From an uncultured Campylobacter sp. (GTDB taxonomy: Bacteria; Campylobacterota; Campylobacteria; Campylobacterales; Campylobacteraceae): a stretch of 7,523 nt of DNA. The notes under the pieces are model-generated. The model was not told the DNA's origin, made no database searches, and saw only the letters and a program-made list of their open reading frames with translations. Positions 1-4,937 of the stretch are shown here, one piece after another; position 1 is the first letter of the stretch; every line of letters begins with the position of its first letter. The stretch is taken from NCBI RefSeq assembly GCF_938045405.1, contig NZ_CALIMW010000266.1, positions 1-7,523 on the forward strand, written 5' to 3'. Both the position numbers and the translations under genes were made by a program.

Positions 1-83
1 TTAAACCGTCAAGCAAAAGCAACGATACATGCTCGCTTTTATATATTTTATCCGCCTGCGATCCTTTAAATTTTCGCTGAACG

Positions 84-89
84 ATTGTA
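84..89 (-). promoter_or_regulatory. Possible -10 box of a leftward promoter
   Basis: Read on the minus strand, TACAAT (5 of 6 matches to TATAAT) is preceded by an A/T-rich run with T tracts at about 92-105, the usual look of Campylobacter vegetative promoters, which have a weak or absent -35 box. An AAAGGAT purine-rich word follows at 61-67. A reading frame after it stays open to the left edge but has no ATG start, so the gene it might serve would begin outside the window or not exist. Weak evidence only. Confidence 0.25.
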
Positions 90-245
90 GCTAAATTTTA
101 AAAAGCCTGTTCATAAATCAAAATTTTAACCTGCTACTACGAACACGGAGAATGAATGCCCGAAGCTAAGCGTAGAATTTGAGTGCAAGCAAGAGTACAA
201 ATAGCCGGATACGAACACAAAAAGACAAAGCTTGGGCGCAGTCAA

Positions 246-261
246 ATACCGCTTGCGGTAT
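246..261. repeat. Perfect inverted repeat, possible metI terminator
   Basis: ATACCGC and GCGGTAT form a perfect 7-base inverted repeat around TT; as RNA this folds into a 6-bp stem closed by a CAAG (minus) or CTTG (plus) tetraloop. It lies 55 bases past the metI stop codon. On the minus strand only a short, interrupted T stretch (TTTGAC) follows, so it is a poor fit to a classical Rho-independent terminator. It may end the metI transcript or belong to a larger folded element in this non-coding region. Confidence 0.35.
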
Positions 262-316
262 GCGTCATTGCTCGTACATTTACTTTTCGCGATAGCAAGA
301 GGCCCCGTCTAAACCC

Positions 317-991
317 CTACTTTTTCGTGATTTTATAGAGTAAATTTCCGATGCTTTGGATGATCTGCACGAGCACGATCAGGATCACGACTGTGTATGC
401 CATTATATCGGGGCGGAAGCGCTGAAAGCCGTAGCGGATCGCCACGTCGCCGAGCCCGCCGCCGCCGACCGTGCCCGCCATCGCCGTAAATCCGATGATG
501 ACGATGAGCGTGAGCGTAATCGCGCCGATGATGCTAGGCAGCGCCTCGACGAACATTACTCGAAAGATTATCTGCGTCTTGCTCGCGCCGAAGCTCTTCG
601 CCGCCTCGATCACGCCGCTATCAACCTCCAGCAGCGCGCTTTCGATGAGCCGCGCGATAAAGGGCGCCGAGCCGATAGTAAGCGGCACGATCGCCGCGGT
701 GGTGCCGATGCTCGTGCCCACAAGAAGCTTTGTAAGCGGAAAGAGCACGATCAGCAAAATTATAAATGGAAAGCTTCGCAGCGTGTTTATCACGACGTCC
801 AGCACGGCGTAGACGATGCGGTTTTCGCAGAGCCCGCCGCGACGCGTAAGGATAAGCACGATCGCAAGCACGAGCCCCAAAATAAACGCCAAAGCCGTGC
901 TTACGAAGGTCATATACAGCGTCTCCAGCGTAGCGTTTAACAGCAGCTTCGGAATCGTTCCGCTAAAAAAATTTTGTATCCACTCTATCAT
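317..991 (-). CDS. metI: Methionine ABC transporter permease MetI
   Basis: Inner-membrane permease subunit of the MetNIQ-type importer for D- and L-methionine; by family knowledge it forms a homodimeric channel driven by the ATPase MetN and fed by the lipoprotein MetQ. The 224-residue length fits the family (E. coli MetI is about 217). I see about five hydrophobic segments, near residues 23-49, 60-90, 92-122, 148-172 and 198-217. The cytoplasmic coupling loop that docks on the ATPase is EAAKSFGASKTQ (129-140). The family signatures RSFPFIILL (72-80) and GTVGGGGLGDVAIRYGFQRF (173-192) are intact. The ATG start is supported by AAAGGA seven bases upstream. It stands 222 bases downstream of the UbiD-family gene, and neither metN nor metQ is beside it, which is unusual. 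The protein looks intact. Subfamily call is strong; exact substrate is inferred from the family. Confidence 0.93.
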   Translation of the reverse strand: MIEWIQNFFSGTIPKLLLNATLETLYMTFVSTALAFILGLVLAIVLILTRRGGLCENRIVYAVLDVVINTLRSFPFIILLIVLFPLTKLLVGTSIGTTAAIVPLTIGSAPFIARLIESALLEVDSGVIEAAKSFGASKTQIIFRVMFVEALPSIIGAITLTLIVIIGFTAMAGTVGGGGLGDVAIRYGFQRFRPDIMAYTVVILIVLVQIIQSIGNLLYKITKK

Positions 992-995
992 TTAT

Positions 996-1001
996 GTCCT
1001 T
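996..1001 (-). promoter_or_regulatory. Ribosome binding site of metI
   Basis: On the minus strand AAAGGA lies just upstream of the ATG at 991, separated by CATA. It supports this start over any internal Met. A five-codon frame starting at 1005 runs through it and overlaps the metI start as ATGA, but nothing suggests that it is a real leader peptide. Confidence 0.7.
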
Positions 1002-1020
1002 TCATTTTGTGCTTGCTTGC

Positions 1021-1049
1021 GCTATACCAGGCTTTTGCGCCGCTTTTAA
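1021..1049 (-). promoter_or_regulatory. Possible metI promoter
   Basis: On the minus strand TGGTATAGC (1020-1028 region) resembles an extended -10 box (TGn followed by TATAGC at 1026-1021), about 30 bases before the start codon. Seventeen bases further upstream is TTTAAA at 1049-1044, within a run of alternating A and T tracts. Campylobacter promoters generally rely on an extended -10 and periodic AT-rich upstream DNA, so this fits. It would let metI be transcribed separately from the upstream operon. Inference from pattern only. Confidence 0.3.
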
Positions 1050-1115
1050 AAATTTTTGAAATTTTAAATTTTCGCTGCAGCAAATTTTACGCCTTAAAAT
1101 TTTAGCCCTCGCGCG

Positions 1116-1142
1116 GCGGTAAATTTTATGAAATTTTACCGC
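1116..1142. repeat. 27-base imperfect palindrome between ubiD-family gene and metI
   Basis: GCGGTAAA (1116-1123) pairs with TTTACCGC (1135-1142) in a perfect 8-bp stem, then a T/T mismatch and three more A-T pairs lead to a three-base loop (ATG, 1128-1130). It lies about 71 bases beyond the stop of the UbiD-family gene and 125 bases before metI. No uninterrupted T run follows on either strand, so it is not a textbook intrinsic terminator. Options are a 3' stabilising or terminating hairpin of the metG operon, or a symmetric operator upstream of metI. Confidence 0.5.
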
Positions 1143-1213
1143 TTCGAGCTATAAATTTATATGAAATTCTATCTAAATTTAACGTGCAGCCCTTAAAATC
1201 AGAGTGCAAAATT

Positions 1214-3088
1214 TTAAAATTTCAAATCCGCGCGAAGTTTCGCCTCGCGTCCTAAAAAAATCTCAAATTTCTTAAATAGCTCGGGCTCATCCTGCACGAT
1301 GCCCCGCTCTATGAGGCTTGCTACGACTTCGCGGCTGCAGAGCGTCTCCTGCGGCCACCGGCGCGTATAGCCCTCCCATTCGTGCTTGCTCGTAGCGTCG
1401 ATGCAGATGCGATCGTCCTGCGCCACAAACACGTCGCGCAGCGCATCGATGCTATTTACGATGCGCCAAACGCTCATATAGAGGTTGTTCGCGTCATTCC
1501 TCGCATCGGTAAAAATCAAAATTTTAAAATTCTCGCTAAATTTCAAAAGCCGCCGCCAGCTCCGCTCTACGAGCTCTTTTTTGTCTATGTTTATCAGCAC
1601 GAGCGGGTTTTTCGTATCGCAAAAGTGTTGCTTAAGCGCCAAAATAGCGGGCTCCTCGCTTTGAAATTTAGCTAGCAGCTCCTCGTCGCTTAAAATTTGC
1701 GGCGCCTGCGAGCTTAAATCAACCGTCGCATCGATGCCGAGCTTGCCGCCGAAGCAGGAGTTCGGGCTTGCGTGATCGAGCTGATCGCACACACCCTCGC
1801 TAAAAACGAGGCTGAGCGCGCCTATGCGGTTTAGGACGTACTTCGTAAGCGCCTCGTACTCATCTAAGCTCGGCGCGTCCTGCGGTACGAAAACGGCGTG
1901 TTTTACGAAGCTCATCTGCCCCACGCCCCAAAACGCGTGCATGATCTGTTTGGCAGCAGCGGGGTAGCGCACGGCGATCTTAGCCAAAATCAGATTGTGA
2001 AATACGCCGTTTTCGGGCATTTTATAATCGATCAGATCGGGCGCGCTCGTGCGAAACAGCGGCAAGAAGATCCGCTCGGTCGCGTATCCCATAAATTTAT
2101 CCTCAAGCGGCGGCTTGCCTACGACGGTGGCGTGAAATACGGGCGCGCGCTTGTGCGTGATCGCGCTAACCTCCATCACCGGGAATGGCTCTACCGGCGT
2201 GTAATATCCGGTATGATCGCCGAAAGGCCCCTCCGGCTCGCTTACTGCGGGATCGACAAAGCCCTCGATCACGTAGTCCGCGCCCTCCGGAACGTAAATT
2301 TCATTCGTAAGCGATTTTACGAGGCGAGCGGGACTGCGGCGGATGAAGCCGTAAAGCAGCAGTTCAAAAATCCCCTTCGGCAGCGGCGCCTGACCGCACC
2401 AGATATAGAGCGGATCGCCGCCGATCGCCACGGATACGGGCATCTTGCGCCCTGCTTTACGGTATTCGTCGAAAAAGCCCGCGCCGTCTTTATGTATCTG
2501 CCAGTGCATTCCCAGGCGGTCGCGCCCGTAAATTTGCAGGCGATACATGCCGAGATTTTGCGTTTGCGAGTTCAGATCCTTCGTATAAACCTGCCCCATC
2601 GTGATAAAGGCGCCGCCGTCACCCTCCCAGGTCTTAAGAACGGGAAGCTCGCCCAAATCGACGTCAGCGCCCAGATGCGCGACCTGTTGGCACTCGCCGC
2701 GACCGCTAAGGCGTTTTACAAAAATTTTACGCAGCGAGATTAAGTGCGCCAAGAAATCAAGCTTTTCGCTAAAGCTTTGCGGACGCTTCGGCTTTAGCAG
2801 GCTCTCAATCTCAGCGGCGATCTCGTCAGGTTCGCGGCCGAGGATTAAATTTAACGCAGAAGATGAGCCGAAAATATTGGTTAGCACCGGCGGCATCCGT
2901 TTGCCCTGCGCGTTTCGCACGTTCGTAAAAAGCAGCGCCTGCGAGCGCTCTTTCTTGACCTCGATGTAGCTTGCGTGCGCGATCTCAAGCTCCGTGCCGA
3001 TCTGCTCCTTTACCTCGCGCAATAGCCCGTTTTCGTAAAGCCTCTTTAGCCAAAAATTTCCGTTTAAAATTTCATCAAAGCTCTGCAT
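1214..3088 (-). CDS. UbiD-family decarboxylase, menaquinone biosynthesis
   Basis: A prenylated-FMN-dependent decarboxylase of the UbiD family. The 624-residue length is longer than E. coli UbiD (about 497) and matches the subgroup annotated as menaquinone biosynthesis decarboxylase in epsilonproteobacteria, which use the futalosine route and lack ubiquinone; it probably removes the ring carboxylate of a naphthoate intermediate. Recognisable pieces are NLGMYRLQIYGRDRLGMHW (178-196), IGGDP (222-226) with its downstream APLPKG (234-239), and the family signature EGPFGDHTGYYTP (286-298). By analogy with Fdc1/UbiD the catalytic Arg-Glu-acid set would be R183, E286 and D291; this is motif-based, not modelled. 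Function needs prFMN made by a UbiX-like enzyme, not in this window. ATG start has AAAGG eight bases upstream, overlapping the preceding stop. It is the last gene of the packed metG group. Family certain, exact substrate inferred; mqnL would be the likely symbol. Confidence 0.9.
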   Translation of the reverse strand: MQSFDEILNGNFWLKRLYENGLLREVKEQIGTELEIAHASYIEVKKERSQALLFTNVRNAQGKRMPPVLTNIFGSSSALNLILGREPDEIAAEIESLLKPKRPQSFSEKLDFLAHLISLRKIFVKRLSGRGECQQVAHLGADVDLGELPVLKTWEGDGGAFITMGQVYTKDLNSQTQNLGMYRLQIYGRDRLGMHWQIHKDGAGFFDEYRKAGRKMPVSVAIGGDPLYIWCGQAPLPKGIFELLLYGFIRRSPARLVKSLTNEIYVPEGADYVIEGFVDPAVSEPEGPFGDHTGYYTPVEPFPVMEVSAITHKRAPVFHATVVGKPPLEDKFMGYATERIFLPLFRTSAPDLIDYKMPENGVFHNLILAKIAVRYPAAAKQIMHAFWGVGQMSFVKHAVFVPQDAPSLDEYEALTKYVLNRIGALSLVFSEGVCDQLDHASPNSCFGGKLGIDATVDLSSQAPQILSDEELLAKFQSEEPAILALKQHFCDTKNPLVLINIDKKELVERSWRRLLKFSENFKILIFTDARNDANNLYMSVWRIVNSIDALRDVFVAQDDRICIDATSKHEWEGYTRRWPQETLCSREVVASLIERGIVQDEPELFKKFEIFLGREAKLRADLKF

Positions 3089-3094
3089 CCGCTG

Positions 3095-3099
3095 CCTTT
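3095..3099 (-). promoter_or_regulatory. Ribosome binding site of the UbiD-family gene
   Basis: AAAGG on the minus strand overlaps the TAA stop (3100-3098) of the upstream gene and sits seven bases before the ATG at 3088. The overlap of stop codon and ribosome binding site suggests translational coupling of the two genes and fixes the start. Confidence 0.65.
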
Positions 3100-4087
3100 A
3101 AAAAAATAGATTTTTTTCTTGCGGTTTTTGATTTAGAAGCTGCAAGATCGCGCTCTTCTCCGCAAAAACCAGCGCATAATGAAACTCGGGCAGGCTCTTT
3201 AGCGCGCTTAGCTTATTGAAGCGAAAGTCGATCTTAACGCCGTCCAATCGGTCCTCCCAGCTAGCGCAGACGATAATTTTTTCGCGGAATTTCGCCCGCA
3301 AAAACTCCGCCTCGCGCGCAAAAAGCTCAGGATCGCTCTCGGCGATAAAGGCGCGATAGCTGCCGCCGAGCGAGCTAACATTAAAAAATCGATCCACAAA
3401 AATCGGCTCGAAATGGCCGAATGCGCTTAAGCTTTGAAATTTAAAGGGTATGTTTTTGCGCGAGAGATACTCGATCACGCCGCATAGCTCGGGCAAAAAC
3501 AGCTGCGGAAAGACTAAATTTGAATAATAAAGCCCACCGAAAACGAAGCTGCTGTAAAATATCGAGCCGCCGTAAAGCAGCCTAAAATCGTCGCTCGCAG
3601 GAACCCGGACGGGCGAGATACCGAGGCTTTGCAAAAGCTCGGCGTCGGTGGTGAAGTAGGTATTTTTCTCTTTGGCATTCATTAGGCTAATGAAAAGCTC
3701 GCCCTTGCTGCGCGGCGCAAACATCAAATTTTTCGGCACGCTCGTGTAGCGCAGGATCTCGCTTTGCACCTCGTTTATCAGCACGAAGCCGTGCCGCCAC
3801 GTCTCGCCCAGAAATTTTATCAGTCGCACGAGCGCCGAGCATAAATTTTCGACCTTGATAAAGGCGATCTCGTCGTTAAGCGGCTTGAAATTGTTATCGA
3901 AAATGATCGCGTACGCGCCGTTATCGATCGCGGTGTGCACGTCGCGCTCGTTTGCGCCGAGTGCGATGAAAGCGCCCTTTTTCGCGACCTTTGCGGGCTC
4001 AATCGCAAAGCTTTCGACCGCGGAGATTGCGGGATTATTTAGCATCGTTCCGTTTACGATACGGGTTAAATTTAATAAATTTACCAT
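3098..4087 (-). CDS. Mur-ligase-like N-domain protein lacking P-loop
   Basis: I do not recognise a named gene. Residues about 22-95 resemble the N-terminal UDP-substrate domain of MurE/MurF ligases: a signal reading VESFAIEPAKVAKKGAFIAL (24-43), then a segment on the pattern of 'asn/gly..D.H..I..Ga.aii', here ANERDVHTAIDNGAYAIIFD (45-64). A true Mur ligase would next have the ATP-binding GTNGKT-like P-loop at the start of the central domain; none is present anywhere in the 329 residues, and the protein is shorter than MurF (about 450). The remainder is mixed alpha/beta with no motif I can name; a segment at 224-250 (HFEPIFVDRFFNVSSLGGSYRAF and onward) followed by KIIVCASWEDR (270-280) looks like a Rossmann-type strand-helix-strand unit. 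No signal peptide or membrane segment, so cytoplasmic. Start ATG overlaps the preceding stop as TAATG with GGAAG upstream. It may be a degenerate or regulatory Mur ligase relative; function unknown. Confidence 0.8.
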   Translation of the reverse strand: MVNLLNLTRIVNGTMLNNPAISAVESFAIEPAKVAKKGAFIALGANERDVHTAIDNGAYAIIFDNNFKPLNDEIAFIKVENLCSALVRLIKFLGETWRHGFVLINEVQSEILRYTSVPKNLMFAPRSKGELFISLMNAKEKNTYFTTDAELLQSLGISPVRVPASDDFRLLYGGSIFYSSFVFGGLYYSNLVFPQLFLPELCGVIEYLSRKNIPFKFQSLSAFGHFEPIFVDRFFNVSSLGGSYRAFIAESDPELFAREAEFLRAKFREKIIVCASWEDRLDGVKIDFRFNKLSALKSLPEFHYALVFAEKSAILQLLNQKPQEKNLFF

Positions 4088-4935
4088 TACGACTTCCCTG
4101 CGGCGGAGCTTTTGGCGGACGCGCTCTTTGCGGCGCGGCGCGGCTGTTTCGCAGCAGATGCGGAACTTGCGCCGGACGCGACGACGTCTTTTGCGGCGAT
4201 TACAGTAGGCGTAGCAGTATTTTTTGCGATACGGCGAGATTTTACGTTCTGAGATACGCTTTTAGCCGGTATCGCTTTTGCGCTTGGCGCGGAAATTTTA
4301 TTTTGCGCGGCGCTTTTGGTAGATGCAGATTTAGCTACGGAGGTTGATTTTGCGACAGATGCCGAAGCCGCGCCTGCTGCGACACTTTTGGCGGTCGATG
4401 CGGCTTTTACCGTAGGCGCTATTTTTTTAGCGAGCGGAGATTTTTTTGCGGGCGCGCTTTTTGTCGCTGTGTTTTTTTTAATAGTGGCACTTTTGGAAAG
4501 TGAGGCGTCTTTTTTAACATTCGCGCTAGAAATACTTGCTGCGCGCTTTCTGTGCGGCGTGATGCCTGCATTAAAATTTTCGTTATCCGCGCTTGCGCGC
4601 TTTTTCGAGCGCTCATCCGTAAATTTACCGGTGCGCGAAAATGAGCGCACGACCGCGCGCGCGCCGAGTTTTGCACATTTTAAAGCGGCAGACTTCGACA
4701 GCTCGCAAATGCCGAATGTTAAAATTTTACGCGCCGCAAATTTTAAAGCAACCCCCGCACCGAGCTTAAGCGCCAAAGGCGTGGCGCATACAAGCCCGCC
4801 CGCGCCGATCTTTGCGGCAAGTGAGGAGTTGCGGCAAAGGTTTAAAATTTTATCCGAAGCGGCGCTTTTTTGCGCGCAGAGTCCAGCCGCACCGCAGATA
4901 GCGAGCTTCGAAGCCTTGCGCGCTAAAGCCTTCAT
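4087..4935 (-). CDS. Uncharacterised protein with histone H1-like Lys/Ala/Ser tail
   Basis: Function not recognised. Two halves are visible. Residues 1-130 are Ala/Gly/Leu/Lys-rich with six cysteines (14, 20, 34, 50, 77, 87), and a hydrophobic stretch at about 39-67 that could be a weak membrane-associating or amphipathic segment. Residues 131-282 are a low-complexity tail of Lys, Ala, Ser, Thr and Pro: it has only two acidic residues (D143, D250), no aromatic residue, and six AKS triplets, the composition of eukaryotic H1 C-terminal tails and of bacterial H1-like proteins. The whole protein has no Trp or Tyr. That suggests nucleic-acid or other polyanion binding, but composition alone does not prove it. 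The ATG lies 2 bases after the metG stop, with AGG about eight bases upstream inside metG, and the gene ends in a 1-base overlap with the next, so its expression is likely coupled to metG. Positional and ribosome-site evidence makes it a real gene; an open frame also exists on the opposite strand. Confidence 0.75.
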   Translation of the reverse strand: MKALARKASKLAICGAAGLCAQKSAASDKILNLCRNSSLAAKIGAGGLVCATPLALKLGAGVALKFAARKILTFGICELSKSAALKCAKLGARAVVRSFSRTGKFTDERSKKRASADNENFNAGITPHRKRAASISSANVKKDASLSKSATIKKNTATKSAPAKKSPLAKKIAPTVKAASTAKSVAAGAASASVAKSTSVAKSASTKSAAQNKISAPSAKAIPAKSVSQNVKSRRIAKNTATPTVIAAKDVVASGASSASAAKQPRRAAKSASAKSSAAGKS

Positions 4936-4937
4936 CG

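Larger units (their letters stand above)
1..316. other. Non-coding region left of metI
   Basis: I find no convincing gene in these 316 bases on either strand; open frames are short and lack a start with a ribosome binding site. Visible structure consists of a perfect small hairpin at 246-261, a longer-range pairing between GCCCGAAGC (158-166) and GCTTGGGC (230-237) with one bulged base, a repeated word TACGAACAC at 138-146 and 210-218, and a promoter-like stretch on the minus strand near 84-89. In a typical metNIQ operon the binding-protein gene metQ would begin here, but nothing like a lipoprotein signal sequence is present. It could be an intergenic repeat, a small RNA locus or a decayed gene; sequence alone does not decide. 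Confidence 0.55.
992..1213. other. AT-tract-rich intergenic region between UbiD-family gene and metI
   Basis: No gene in this 222-base stretch. It is packed with AAATTT words (about ten by eye between 1046 and 1222), including AAAAATTTTT at 1048-1057 and a perfect 14-base palindrome AAATTTTAAAATTT at 1209-1222 that overlaps the end of the upstream gene. It also holds the palindrome at 1116-1142 and the candidate metI promoter. The A/T tracts recur at roughly helical spacing in places, which by general knowledge would favour bent DNA upstream of a promoter. Confidence 0.6.

Noticed and set aside
356..940. Plus-strand open frame of 194 codons, rich in Asp/Arg/His
   Set aside because: Antisense to metI, whose protein has clear family motifs and membrane segments; the residue composition is that of a shadow frame.
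988..1005. Five-codon frame (M-K-G-H-K) overlapping the metI start as ATGA
   Set aside because: Too short, no ribosome site of its own, and it contains the metI ribosome site; it arises by chance from the AAATGAAAGGA sequence.
992..1213. SAM or other methionine-linked riboswitch upstream of metI
   Set aside because: The conserved helices and core sequence of known SAM riboswitches are not visible; the region is mainly A/T tracts with a single hairpin.
1898..2743. Long plus-strand open frame of 281 codons
   Set aside because: It lies entirely antisense to the well-supported UbiD-family gene, has no ribosome site and a composition (Arg/His/Ala-rich) typical of a shadow frame in GC-rich coding DNA.
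4087..4935. Possibility that the Lys/Ala/Ser-rich protein is a TonB or FtsK-like linker protein
   Set aside because: There is no N-terminal single-pass anchor followed by Pro-Glu/Pro-Lys repeats and no C-terminal globular TonB domain; the tail has almost no acidic residues.
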